DNA of 64,000 bases, from positions 1,121,834 through 1,185,833 of the forward strand of contig CM067298.1 in the NCBI GenBank assembly GCA_034231615.1, written 5' to 3'. The notes under the pieces were generated by a model that saw only the letters and a program-made list of their open reading frames with translations, did not search any database and was not told where the DNA came from. A program made the position numbers and the translations under genes. Every line of letters starts with the position of its first letter. Within the stretch, counting starts at the first letter, position 1. Origin of the DNA: Meghimatium bilineatum. Taxonomy: Eukaryota > Mollusca > Gastropoda > Stylommatophora > Philomycidae. Positions 11,470 through 22,079 of the stretch are shown piece after piece.

Positions 11470-11535
11470 GTTGGAATTTCATAGTTATAATGTTATATAG
11501 TATTATATCTCTATGTAAGTCATGTTGTTTGTTGT

Positions 11536-11685
11536 GTTTGTTCCCTCTGGTATTATTAGCACTAGAACATTTGTTTGTTCCCTCTGGTATTATTAGCACT
11601 AGAACATTTGTTTGTTCCCTCTGGTATTATTAGCACTAGAACATTTGTTTGTTCCCTCTGGTATTATTAGCACTAGAACATTTGT
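11536..11685. repeat. 37-bp minisatellite, 4 copies
   Basis: The unit is tgtttgttccctctggtatt plus attagcactagaacatt; all four copies are nearly identical. Confidence 0.95.
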
Positions 11686-11999
11686 ATTAAGTGGAATAGA
11701 GAATTTCTTCCAGAGATTTATTTCGTGCCCAGACGGCTCCAACTTTCAGCATTATGTAATGCTTGAAAAAAGTCTTTCAACTCAGACAGGTAAAACAGAA
11801 TTGTATACATGATGATGGTGGTCATGCAATGATTTCTGTAACTGTGAGCAGGGGTAGCTATTGACAATAATGCAGAGAAAATGAAGATATTGACAATCCA
11901 AAACCTTTCTAACAAAAGTACATCCTCTTTGTTGAATAACCGAGGTGATACCTGAGCTCATGTACAGGCTATTCTCTTAAAGTTATAGTTGTTGGTGGT

Positions 12000-12427
12000 T
12001 TATAGATGTATGTTTATAGATGTATGTTTAACAATTCCTGCTTATAGATGCATGTTTATAGATGCATGTTTAAAGATTCCTGCTTATAGATGTGTTTATA
12101 GATGTATGTTTATAGATGCATGTTTATAGATGTATGTTTATAGATTCATGTTTAAAGATTCATGTTTAAAGATTCCTGCTTATAGATGCATGTTTATAGA
12201 TGTATGTTTATAGATGCATGTTTATAGATGTATGTTTATGGATGCATGTTTAAAGATTCCTGCTTATAGATGTATGTTTATAGATGTATGTTTATAGATG
12301 CATGTTTATAGATGTATGCTTATAGATGTATGTTTATGGATGCATGTTTAAAGATTCCTGCTTATAGATGCATTTTTATAGATGTATGCTTATAGATGCA
12401 TGTTTATAGATGCATGTTTTGTCTGTG
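12000..12427. repeat. 16-bp repeat family with longer composite units
   Basis: Built from tatagatgtatgttta and tatagatgcatgttta, punctuated by aaagattcctgct. The composite pattern recurs about every 60-110 bp. Confidence 0.92.
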
Positions 12428-12440
12428 AAGGGGCATGCAT

Positions 12441-12492
12441 ATATAAACATTCACCTATAAACATACATCTATAAGCAGGAATCTATAAACAT
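12441..12492. repeat. Inverted copy of the 16-bp repeat
   Basis: The stretch cataaacattcacctataaa and what follows, including ctataagcaggaatctataa, is the reverse complement of the array immediately to its left. This creates a potential long hairpin. Confidence 0.85.
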
Positions 12493-12599
12493 AACCTGTG
12501 AATTCACCAGAAGGGCTATGGGCTGTCAAGAGCTTCCTGCTCACAGCAAAAGGGATTGAATCATCATCATCATTCTCAAATTGATACAAAATCCATGTT

Positions 12600-12720
12600 G
12601 AAATTTCATGTGTAATGCAGAGCAGAAAGGTGCAGATATTGCAGCTACACGAAACCATGACAACACATTCTATTTTATAGACCACATTCGATTAACTTGC
12701 AGGAGTTTGAGAAAGAATAC
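12600..12720 (+). mobile_element. Partial SINE-B copy (3' part, diverged)
   Basis: Aligns with the last ~110 bases of the element at 13921-14202: aaaggtgcagatattgcagc, then accatgacaacacattc, ending ttgcaggagtttgagaa. It is the most diverged of three copies in the window. Confidence 0.75.
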
Positions 12721-13210
12721 AAATCAGATCTATAGATAGACATGAGCCAATAACAAGTATAAATCAAATCTACAAATACATATGAGTCAATTACAGGTAT
12801 AAATCATATCTACATATACATATGACTCAATTACAATTACAGGTATAAATCAGATCTACAAATACATATGACTCAATTACAGGTATAAATCAGATCTACA
12901 GACATGAGCCAATAACAAGTATAAATCAAATCTTTAAATACATATGAGTCAATTACAGGTATAAATCAGATATACATATACATATGACTCAATAACAAGT
13001 ATAAATCAAATCTACAAATACATATGAGCCAATTACAGGTATAAATAAGATCTACAAATACATATGAGCCAATTACAGGTATAAATCAGATCTACATATA
13101 CATATGACTCAATTACAGGTATAAATCAGATCTAGGCATCAGATAAAAACAGGCACAAATAAGATCTACAGATAGACATAAATCAATTACAGGCAAAAAT
13201 CAGATCGACA
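12721..13210. repeat. About 40-bp minisatellite, left block
   Basis: Units contain ggtataaatcagatctacag followed by a tail like atagacatgagccaattaca. This block mixes catatgactc and catgagcc variants. The array resumes after each of two inserted elements. Confidence 0.92.
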
Positions 13211-13640
13211 GATGGTTGGTTGGTTGGTTGGTTGATGATCCAGCGGGCCATGGGCTCATGCCCTTTGATTATATTGCTGGGAAGTCTGTGGATTTTCGGC
13301 CCACCCCGGGACAGAGCCAGAGAACAACTATCACACCTCCAGGAAGGTAGGTTTCAACCCATGGACTGCTCCTAGCCACTGTAGCCAAGATAGGGTTCAC
13401 TGTGCTCATTCCCCACCACCAATTGACTACTGGTTATGCAGAACTTCTCTATTGCTCCAGGCATGCAACCAAATGTTCACGTCAAAAGGATTGTCACGTC
13501 CTGAGTCAGTGTGCCTCTATGATGGGCCTCAGCCATAGGAAAAACAGTGCTGTCAGTTTCCTCCTCCCCACTGCTACGCAGCAAATCTCTGGCTCCCTCT
13601 CAATCACAGAGGGTGCATACATAAACAAATAAAAGAAAAC
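13211..13640 (-). mobile_element. tRNA-related SINE-like insertion (minus orientation)
   Basis: Unlike the repeats around it, this block is unique and GC-richer. Read on the minus strand it has a Pol III A-box-like tggctacagtgg (about 13371-13382), a B-box-like gggttgaaacc (about 13350) and a terminal (CCAA)n tail, seen as ggttggttggttgg at 13216-13232. The spacing suits a tRNA-derived SINE head. The block sits in the 40-bp array. Box matches are imperfect. Confidence 0.55.
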
Positions 13641-13824
13641 AACATGGCATAAAATACATTGTAACAAAAAAAAAAGTATGAGAGGCATAATTGGATAGAT
13701 GACATGCCATGAAGCTTCTATAAAAAGATAACCTCAATATAACAGCTTGTCATCTACTAAGGTTTTTCTGTTGCATGGGTGGTTTGTCTAATGGGCCATT
13801 GGTGAGACCCACAGACGCAAACCA
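13641..13824. other. Unique insert continuing from the SINE-like block
   Basis: Contains a poly-A run near 13665-13675 and no recognisable coding or repeat structure before the 40-bp array resumes. Confidence 0.4.
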
Positions 13825-14450
13825 ATTACAGATCTACAGATAGACATGAGCCAATTATAGGTATAAATCAGATCTACAGATATACATGAGCCAATTACAG
13901 ACACAAATCAGATCTACAGACGCTCGTGTGTTGCCAGGGCCCGAAAGGGGAGCAAAGAATAGCAACACTGTTTACCTTCCACGCATGTCGTAAAAGGCGA
14001 CTAAGGAGGTTATGGGATGGAGTTGGCTGTCTCATCCCATATAGGGTCAGTGACCCAAAGCCATGCTGAAGTCGGATGTGTCAGGACGAAAGGCGCAGAT
14101 ATCGCAGCAATGCTGTAAACCATGACACAATGCATTCCTTTCTCCGGACTACATCCTGCTAATCTGCAGGAGTTTGAGAACGAACGCAGAAGAAGAAGAA
14201 GAAGATCTACAGATAGACATGAGCCAATTACAGGCACAAATTAGATCTACAGATAGACATGAGCCAATTACAGGCACAAATCAGATCTACAGATAGACGA
14301 GCCAATTACAGGCAAAAATCAGATTTACAGATAGACATGAGCCAATTACAAGTATAAATCAGATATACAGATAGACATGAGCCAATTACAGACACTAATT
14401 AGATCTACAGACAAACATGAGCCAATTACAGACACAAATCAGAAAATGAC
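13825..14450. repeat. About 40-bp minisatellite, right block (split by SINE-B)
   Basis: Same unit as 12721-13210 with the catgagccaattacag variant dominant. SINE-B interrupts it at 13921-14202. Confidence 0.9.
13921..14202 (+). mobile_element. SINE-B, full copy with 11-bp flanking duplication
   Basis: This short GC-richer element starts cgctcgtgtgttgccagggc and ends in a GAA-rich tail (agaagaagaagaagaag). It is flanked on both sides by agatctacaga (13910-13920 and 14203-14213). That fits a target-site duplication from retroposition, although the array itself contains that word. A second copy lies at 57746-57985 and a partial copy at 12600-12720. No convincing tRNA promoter is seen, so it could instead be a conserved LINE 3' end. 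Confidence 0.8.
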
Positions 14451-14676
14451 ATAATTGAAAGTCTTCAATATAAAACTCCCGCTGGATCTCTATTGTAACA
14501 GCACGATGGTCCTACAAGATTTCCAGCAGGATATATTCCAGAGAATGGAAATGTGTTGTGTCACCATTTTATTTGTGCCAATGACCCAACACATCCATCT
14601 TCAACATAAAAGTGTTTAACAACAGACTCATACTGGCAATTGTTGATTGATGTTCAATGAATGTGAAATATTTCAG

Positions 14677-14776
14677 ATTTCCAAGCCTGCAGTTCTCATC
14701 CAGATGTTCCAGTCATCATTTTTGTTTCTAAGATGTTTCCTATGGAGAAAAAATGTTTACCAAGAAATAAATCAAG
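14677..14776 (+). CDS. EFL1: EFL1 exon e6 (start of domain II)
   Basis: It encodes (D)FQACSSHPDVPVIIFVSKMF then PMEKKCLPRNKS. PVIIFVSKMF is a hallmark block at the first strand of EFL1 domain II (VMYISKMV in EF-2). The acceptor is gtgaaatatttcag and the donor gtgaat, after two bases of an Arg codon. The last bases plus the donor (aataaatcaaggtgaatact) are repeated twice more immediately downstream. Confidence 0.94.
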
Positions 14777-14875
14777 GTGAATACTTACTTTTATTGTTGT
14801 AATAAATCAAGGTGAATACTTACTTTTGTTGTTGTAATAAATCAAGGTGAATACTTACTTTTATTGTAATATTGT
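14766..14875. repeat. Triplicated exon end plus 5' splice site of e6
   Basis: Three copies of aataaatcaaggtgaatact plus ttacttttattgt, about 37 and 35 bp apart. The first overlaps the e6/intron junction, so the duplications carry the last ~11 exon bases and the GT donor. Confidence 0.93.
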
Positions 14876-14879
14876 GTAT

Positions 14880-15140
14880 ACTTGCAGTCATGTTATTGTA
14901 TTTACTTGCAGTCATGTTATTGTATTTACTTGCAGCCATGTTATTGCAGTGATGTTACATCATATATTGTTGTTCCTGTATTGATGTTGTCAGTTTTATT
15001 GTTGTGATGTTCTTGTGTAGATTGTTGTTCCTGTATTGATGTTGTCAGTTTTATTGTTGTGATGTTCTTGTGTAGATTGTTGTTCCTGTATTGATGTTGT
15101 CAGTTTTATTGTTGTGATGTTCTTGTGTAGATTGTGTTGC
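14880..15140. repeat. 24-bp and 55-bp repeats
   Basis: First cttgcagtcatgttattgta plus ttta in three copies. Then a 55-bp unit beginning gattgttgttcctgtattga in three copies. Confidence 0.88.
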
Positions 15141-15196
15141 TTTAATATTGTGTTTTCACAGTCATGTTCTCATTGTTATTATAATGCTAATTTTTC

Positions 15197-15300
15197 ACAG
15201 ATGTTGTACACAGTGTACTTTAAGTGTTCTTGCTATTCAGCTATTGTCTAGTTTCTTTCACAGATGTTGTACACAGTGTACTTTAAGTGTTCTAGCTATT
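15197..15300. repeat. Two-copy direct repeat upstream of e7
   Basis: tttcacagatgttgtacaca followed by gtgtactttaagtgttct occurs twice, about 61 bp apart. Each copy carries a ttcacag acceptor-like word, about 90-150 bp before the real acceptor. Confidence 0.85.
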
Positions 15301-15349
15301 TGGCTATGACCTAGATTTCATAGTATTGAAAATACAACTTTTCCCACAG

Positions 15350-15510
15350 GCCCTTGACAGACGAAGAAGTTCTGCAAAGACGAGATGAGGCAAGGAGGCG
15401 ACATGCTGAGATTCATGTCAAACGAGACAGGGCTGAGACTAATGAAGGAAATGATGTCAGGCAGGCAAACACTAACTTATCACAAACAAATGGTCATACA
15501 TATCTTTCTG
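15350..15510 (+). CDS. EFL1: EFL1 exon e7 (charged insertion in domain II)
   Basis: It encodes (R)PLTDEEVLQRRDEARRRHAE, then IHVKRDRAE and a polar tail. PLT.EE...RR..AR.RHAE matches the EFL1-specific insertion [20 protein letters not shown], predicted helical and very basic/acidic. EF-2 has no equivalent. The second half is Asn/Gln-rich and unconserved. The acceptor is caacttttcccacag and the donor gtaaat. Phases (in 2, out 1) fit the neighbours. This is the least conserved exon end to end, but the first 20 residues settle the assignment. Confidence 0.92.
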
Positions 15511-15859
15511 GTAAATTTTGATTGCTTTCTTGACATTATGTTCTTTTTTTTGGAGACAGTTTCCATATCACTTCATTTGAATATTAAAATAGAAAATAGT
15601 GTTCGGTGAAAGAGAGGGTAATAATAAAGTCTTACAATCCCAGTTTATGAAGTAGATAAAGATTTGCAGCACAGAGAAATTTTGTTGCAGATGTTTCACT
15701 AGTCATGTGACTAGATTTGTTGGTGAAAACGTGGATGTTTGACAAGTCATATAACTGCATTTGTCAATGGTCACTAACACTTCTTACTTTAGTTTAAAAC
15801 ATGACCTTTTTTTGTTTTTGAAAACTGGAAACATATCTGAAAGATATTTCAATGTGGAT

Positions 15860-15962
15860 TAATTTGTTTGTGGTGTTTGTTTGTGGTGTTTGTTTATGGT
15901 GATTATTTGTGGTGTTTGTTTGTGGTGATTGTTTGTGGTGTTTGTTTGTGGTGTTTGCAGTG
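15860..15962. repeat. GTTTGTGGT-based repeat
   Basis: Short units of tgtttgtggtgtttg and tgtttatggtgattat, about 7 copies. Confidence 0.85.
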
Positions 15963-16185
15963 TGAAAAATTAAACAATCAGTCATATGTTCTTCTTGCTG
16001 TTCAACTTATTTATGCAATTTCTCAACTGTTGCGGTAGTAGAGGCAAAGGTTGACCAAGACATCACTGGGCAAAAGATATTCAGGAATGTATGCACATTT
16101 TGCTAAAGGAAGCTGGACAAATTGTCAGAGACCGCTGGGATTTCAGGACATGCATAAGGAAGATCATGATCTGGAAAGAATTTGT

Positions 16186-18470
16186 CACATATAACTCTCA
16201 GTTACATGGTATTCTATCTGCTAAACTCTCAGTTACATGGTATTATATCTGTTGTTAAACTCTCAGTTACATGGTATTCTATCTGTTAAACTCTCAGTTA
16301 CATGGTATTCTATCTGTTAAACTCTCAGTTACATGGTATTCTATCTGTTGTTAAACTCTCAGTTACATGGTATTCTATCTGTTGTTAAACTCTCAGTTAC
16401 ATGGTATTCTATCTGTTAAACTCTCAGTTACATGGTATTCTATCTGTTGTTAAACTCTCAGTTACATGGTATTCTATCTGTTAAACTCTCAGTTACATGG
16501 TATTCTATCTGTTAAACTCTCAGTTACATGGTATTCTATCTGTTAAACTCTCAGTTACATGGTATTCTATCTGTTGTTAAACTCTCAGTTACATGGTATT
16601 AGATCTGTTGTTAAACTCTCAGTTACATGGTATTCTATCTGTTGTTAAACTCTCAGTTACATGGTATTCTATCTGTTGTTAAACTCTCAGTTACATGGTA
16701 TTCTATCTGTTGTTAAACTCTCAGTTACATGGTATTCTATCTGTTGTTAAACTCTCAGTTACATGGTATTCTATCTGTTGTTAAACTCTCAGTTACATGG
16801 TATTATATCTGTTGTTAAACTCTCAGTTACATGGTATTCTATCTGTTGTTAAACTCTCAGTTACATGGTATTCTATCTGTTAAACTCTCAGTTACATGGT
16901 ATTCTATCTGTTAAACTCTCAGTTACATGGTATTCTATCTGTTGTTAAACTCTCAGTTACATGGTATTCTATCTGTTAAACTCTCAGTTACATGGTATTA
17001 TATCTGTTGTTAAACTCTCAGTTACATGGTATTATATCTGTTGTTAAACTCTCAGTTACATGGTATTCTATCTGTTGTTAAACTCTCAGTTACATGGTAT
17101 TATATCTGTTGTTAAACTCTCAGTTACATGGTATTCTATCTGTTAAACTCTCAGTTACATGGTATTCTATCTGTTAAACTCTCAGTTACATGGTATTATA
17201 TCTGTTGTTAAACTCTCAGTTACATGGTATTCTATCTGTTGTTAAACTCTCAGTTACATGGTATTCTATCTGTTGTTAAACTCTCAGTTACATGGTATTC
17301 TATCTGTTAAACTCTCAGTTACATGGTATTCTATCTGTTAAACTCTCAGTTACATGGTATTCTATCTGTTGTTAAACTCTCAGTTACATGGTATTCTATC
17401 TGTTAAACTCTCAGTTACATGGTATTATATCTGTTGTTAAACTCTCAGTTACATGGTATTATATCTGTTGTTAAACTCTCAGTTACATGGTATTCTATCT
17501 GTTGTTAAACTCTCAGTTACATGGTATTATATCTGTTGTTAAACTCTCAGTTACATGGTATTCTATCTGTTGTTAAACTCTCAGTTACATGGTATTATAT
17601 CTGTTGTTAAACTCTCAGTTACATGGTATTATATCTGTTGTTAAACTCTCAGTTACATGGTATTCTATCTGTTAAACTCTCAGTTACATGGTATTCTATC
17701 TGTTAAACTCTCAGTTACATGGTATTATATCTGTTGTTAAACTCTCAGTTACATGGTATTCTATCTGTTGTTAAACTCTCAGTTACATGGTATTCTATCT
17801 GTTGTTAAACTCTCAGTTACATGGTATTCTATCTGTTAAACTCTCAGTTACATGGTATTCTATCTGTTAAACTCTCAGTTACATGGTATTCTATCTGTTG
17901 TTAAACTCTCAGTTACATGGTATTATATCTGTTGTTAAACTCTCAGTTACATGGTATTCTATCTGTTGTTAAACTCTCAGTTACATGGTATTATATCTGT
18001 TGTTAAACTCTCAGTTACATGGTATTATATCTGTTGTTAAACTCTCAGTTACATGGTATTCTATCTGTTGTTAAACTCTCAGTTACATGGTATTCTATCT
18101 GTTGTTAAACTCTCAGTTACATGGTATTATATCTGTTGTTAAACTCTCAGTTACATGGTATTCTATCTGTTAAACTCTCAGTTACATGGTATTATATCTG
18201 TTGTTAAACTCTCAGTTACATGGTATTCTATCTGTTGTTAAACTCTCAGTTACATGGTATTCTATCTGTTGTTAAACTCTCAGTTACATGGTATTCTATC
18301 TGTTAAACTCTCAGTTACATGGTATTCTATCTGTTAAACTCTCAGTTACATGGTATTATATCTGTTGTTAAACTCTCAGTTACATGGTATTATATCTGTT
18401 GTTAAACTCTCAGTTACATGGTATTATATCTGTTGTTAAACTCTCTGTTACATGGTATTCTGTTGTTAAA
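16186..18470. repeat. 31/34-bp minisatellite, about 70 copies
   Basis: The unit is aactctcagttacatggtat plus tctatctgtta, with or without an extra gtt (31 or 34 bp) and with a ttctat/ttatat substitution. The three common variants recur in a fixed order over long stretches, showing higher-order structure. It fills most of the e7-e8 intron. Confidence 0.97.
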
Positions 18471-19224
18471 CATTTAAGTGAACATTTTCCTGCCCAATTT
18501 CGATGGTCGTCTCAAATTTCTTTTACGTAACCTTCATGACCAACTTTGAGGATAATCGAATCTATTATGATAATCATAAATGCAGCAACCGTATTGATAG
18601 TGTTACTAAAAATAGCTTGCCAAGGATTGTACATTATTCCAAAATGCTGCATCCGTGAAATATAGTCTATACAAGTCATTTATGAGTATTAATCATGAAG
18701 TTATCAGATTTTTAAAGCTGAAATTTGGTCATATATATATATATAAAGTGCAAAAATTTGGTCATATATATATTCAAAAATTCAAAAGTGCAAAAATTCA
18801 TTATGACACATAAAAAGTTACATGGCTTCTCTTGCAGAAGCTGGATTTTAGACAGATTTTTCAAGACGGTGATGTCAATGTCTAAAAGTTAAACGGCTTC
18901 TCTCGTATGAGTTCAGTTTATTACAGATTTTTCAAGACAGTGATGTCAGTGTCTAAAAGATGTGTTAACATCAGCTCTGTATTTCTGGTCAGCACAGTGT
19001 TCATTTAGTATTTCAGTAGTTTACTGTATCTGGAGTGTGCTGTTGGGTGTGTTCTGTAGTGAGCTCTTTGGTGTGAGCTGTTTGGTATGTTCTGGAGTCA
19101 GCTGTCTGGTGTGTTCTACCAAAGCTGTATTATGTGCAGCTTGAGCATGTATGTTAATTATTCAATTACAATTTAACTCAATGCCCTATAATGATAACTG
19201 TAATAATCCCACACAGATGACATG
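18471..19224. other. Intronic sequence with small duplications
   Basis: Holds a two-copy unit around gcttctctcgtatgag and agatttttcaagac (18815-18960). There is a short TA tract with a duplicated tttggtcatatatata (18725-18775) and a GT-rich stretch with ggtgtgttctg. No gene seen. Confidence 0.6.
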
Positions 19225-19385
19225 CTCCCACACACACACACACCAACACACATACACACCAATACGTTCGCACATACGTGCATGCACACACACACACCAA
19301 TACACACACATGCACACACCAACATTGAAACACACTAACACACACATATACACCAGAGTGCACACACAACACCAACACGCACAAG
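19225..19385. repeat. CA-rich degenerate microsatellite
   Basis: Runs of cacacacacacaccaacaca interspersed with imperfect CA words; stop-free in several frames. Confidence 0.9.
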
Positions 19386-19446
19386 CATACTGTGATTGCA
19401 TGTTGAGTCAGGTAAAACATTCCCCTCCCCCTCCCTCTAACTACAG

Positions 19447-19586
19447 CTCCCACAAGCACAGATGAGAAAGACACAGATGACCATGTTTTCATTGCATTTG
19501 CAAGAATTTTCAGTGGAACTGTTCGCAGTGGCTCTCAAGTTTATTTTCTCAGTCCAAAACATGACCCCAGGCAAATTTTACAAGAG
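19447..19586 (+). CDS. EFL1: EFL1 exon e8 (domain II beta-barrel)
   Basis: It encodes (A)PTSTDEKDTDDHVFIAFARI then FSGTVRSGSQVYFLSPKHDP and RQILQE. FIAFARIFSGTVR.G..V..L.PK is the domain II barrel core ([21 protein letters not shown] in human EFL1; AFGRVFSG in EF-2). A pyrimidine-rich tract (cccctccccctccctctaac) precedes the acceptor tacag. The donor gtaatc follows in phase 0. Confidence 0.95.
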
Positions 19587-19669
19587 GTAATCCACAACAT
19601 TGCTGTGATTGTAATTATAAGAAGTTATCATTGTTAGAAATTTGGCAAGAGATAAACTACAATAGTAAG

Positions 19670-19830
19670 CCATATTTAATCATCTTTTATGGTGTAGTCA
19701 GCCATATTTAATCATCTTTTATGGTGTAGTCAACTATATTTAGACAACGTTTATGGTATAGTCAGCCATCTTTATTCATATCTTTTATGGTGTAGTCAGC
19801 CATATTTAATCAACTTTTATTATGTAGTCA
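19670..19830. repeat. About 35-bp repeat, 4-5 copies
   Basis: Units contain agtcagccatatttaatcat plus cttttatggtgt, with substitutions (aactat, tatggtat). Confidence 0.85.
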
Positions 19831-19839
19831 ACTATTGTC

Positions 19840-20290
19840 TAGTACTGGATTGGTGTGGTCTTTGTCTTTATTGTTTTTGTTCCGTCATTTATTCATCTTT
19901 TTGTTTGTTTCGTTTCCACATATATTTACGTTTTTTATGTGCTTCCTGACCTTCCATCATCTCATTTCCATATTTCCGTTGGATGCGTTTGTTTGTTGTG
20001 ATAATTTTTCCTTTCGTCGTCTTTTGATGTTTTGTGTGTATCTTGATAAAGACTTGAAATGCTGAATATGATTTGTGTATTGTAATTTGTATGTTTTCTT
20101 GTGTGCACATCATTACCCCCAAGTTTTAGTTATAGTCCATCATGTCTGAGTGAAGCGATTATATAAAACCTGTGTTTTACATAAGTACAATTAGAACACA
20201 AGCTCGATTAGTTTTACAATGAGTGCACAGACATGCCTTCAGACTATAGGGTATGAGTATAAATAAATACAAATAACAGTATACATGGCA
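19840..20290. other. Intronic unique sequence
   Basis: T-rich, no gene or tandem array recognised. Confidence 0.5.
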
Positions 20291-20292
20291 TT

Positions 20293-20475
20293 TTCAACAT
20301 TTCAACCGCAAAGTCTTTTTCAAGAAATCATTTCAACCTTAAGGTCTTTTTCAAGAAATCGTTTCAACCTTAAGGTCTTTTTCTTTCAAATTGTATCAAC
20401 CTTAAGGTCTTTTTAAGAAATCATTTCAACCTTAAGGTCTTTTTCAAGAAAATGTTTTGACCCTAAGGTCTTTTT
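20293..20475. repeat. About 31-bp repeat with internal palindrome
   Basis: Copies of tttcaaccttaaggtctttt plus tcaagaaatca, about six. Each contains the perfect palindrome accttaaggt. An inverted isolated copy (cttgaaaaagaccttaaggg plus ttgaaac) occurs at 45454-45480. Confidence 0.88.
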
Positions 20476-20529
20476 TTCCAAGAACAGATAATTTTGTGTT
20501 TAATGTAGGGTTTTTCTGTGTCTCCACAG

Positions 20530-20812
20530 CTATCCTCTCTGAACGCTGAAGAATTACATTCCAACTCAGAGTTCCTTGCAAGTCATCCTTTCATCACGTC
20601 CGTGGTTGTCAATGATTTATACCTTTTGATGGGCAGAGAGCTTGAATCCCTGGAGGAAATTCCTGCTGGAAATGTCTTTGGAATCGGTGGTTTAGAAGGT
20701 GTTGTAGTAAAATCAGGAACCTTGTCTTCCACACTAGCTTGTCCAGCTTTCACAGATATGTACTTTGATGCTGCTGCAATTGTTCGTGTTGCTGTGGAAC
20801 CAGTAAATGCAG
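20530..20812 (+). CDS. EFL1: EFL1 exon e9 (domain II C-terminal half)
   Basis: It encodes 94 residues from LSSLNAEELHSN through NDLYLLMGRELESLEEIPAG, NVFGIGGLEGVVVKSGTLSS and AAAIVRVAVEPVNA. LYLLMGRELE.LEE.P.GNV.GIGGL is nearly identical to other EFL1 proteins ([26 protein letters not shown] in EF-2). VRVAVEP marks the start of domain III. The acceptor is tgtgtctccacag and the donor gtaaga, in phase 1. This is one of the largest and best conserved exons. Confidence 0.97.
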
Positions 20813-20879
20813 GTAAGAAATTTCATCTATCTATACACTGTTTAACTCCCTTTGTGAGCTAAGATCCTCAGCAAATCTC

Positions 20880-21100
20880 TTGTATTGATCTTTAGCAACT
20901 ATCACTTATTCCTTGTCCAAACTGGTCTTTGTGTCAGTCTCATTGCATGATCAGTAATTCTGTGCTTTTGCTATTTCTGAGAGATGACCATTAACTGCTA
21001 GTGTACAGTAAACCCATTATTCTTCAACATTAATAACTGAAAGAATATTCCAAGTATGGTACAAATGACACAAACATTTCAACCTCTTAACTGTGTATCT
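20880..21100. other. Intronic unique sequence
   Basis: No gene or array recognised. Confidence 0.4.
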
Positions 21101-21362
21101 TAACGCTTTCAGGACTGGATTATTTTTAGGTTTGGACCAAATTAATTTTCATTGTATAAAATTGGATAAAATCATTCACCGTATACAAATTTCCTGAAAT
21201 ATGTTTTTCCCATTGTATCACTTGACATAACTAATATGGATCAATTATGTATAATAAATATATCATTGGGAAGGGAAGTGGTTACAGAATATGAATATAT
21301 AAATACATGAATAATATTTGTGATTACTTCACAAGGTTAGAGTTAGTCCAATACAAAACAAG
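21101..21362 (+). repeat. Dispersed repeat X, plus copy
   Basis: Begins taacgctttcaggactggat with ttaggtttggaccaaattaa soon after, and ends tgtgattacttcacaaggtt plus agagttagtc. Both ends match, inverted, the sequence at 30728-30946. The middle is diverged. Probably a short non-autonomous transposon, family unknown. Confidence 0.75.
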
Positions 21363-21392
21363 AAATAGGTCACACATAATAACAAAGAGAGT

Positions 21393-21663
21393 TGGGGATC
21401 TCCCTAGCATAGTGGTTAGGCTGTTTGTCTTGTGTTTAAGAGGTCATGGGTTCGAATCCGGATCGTGACTGGATGTTTGATTCTTCTTGTGTACAAGGTG
21501 GATTTTTTTGGAGATCCCTGTGGATAATCGCTTGAATCTACAGAGTTACGTGCTATGAGTGATACTCTCGGCAGGAAGCTTGCCGCTTCGTTGAGAGGGA
21601 CGGAGTACATATGGGAAACCGAGTACAATGAAATCAATCCTCTATGATTTTTCAACCCTTTTT
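21393..21663 (+). mobile_element. tRNA-derived SINE-A, copy 1
   Basis: The head is tRNA-like: A-box tagcatagtggttagg and B-box gggttcgaatcc, about 45 bases apart. The non-tRNA body includes tacaaggtggatttttttgg, tacagagttacgtgctatga and atatgggaaaccgagtac. A second copy with the same head and body is at 52293-52547. The tail is T-rich (tttttcaaccctttttc). Confidence 0.9.
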
Positions 21664-22079
21664 CAACAAAGAGAGTCAGGAGTTCAGGACAACTAACCGC
21701 AAGATTGGTCAATCATACAGTCTAGATTTCTTAAAATTCATCAGGAGAGTAGTAAAAAAATGACTGTTGTCTACCAAACACACACAAACTACTTTCAACA
21801 GCAATAACCTGTTAACAGAACTCATTACAAATGATATGAAATCATCGTTAGAACACATCAAGCAAGTGTGTAGGTTAAATTCACATTTCGCTGACAGCAC
21901 CATTGATAGCACCAACAAAACAAAAGGAGCAGTTGCGAGAGTGATGGAGTGCGTGCTCTTGACACTTGTTCCGTCAGATATAGGTTCAGGTTCTCATTAA
22001 ATTAGAAATGCACACACTGAGGAGGATTTTCTAAGGGAAGGGCAGGCAAGAGGAGTAAGAAGGAAAGTAAGCAGGAGAC

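Noticed and set aside
19151-19492. ORFs of about 104 codons on both strands
   Set aside because: CA microsatellite translated as alternating His/Thr or Cys/Val; low complexity. The real coding sequence here is e8 only.
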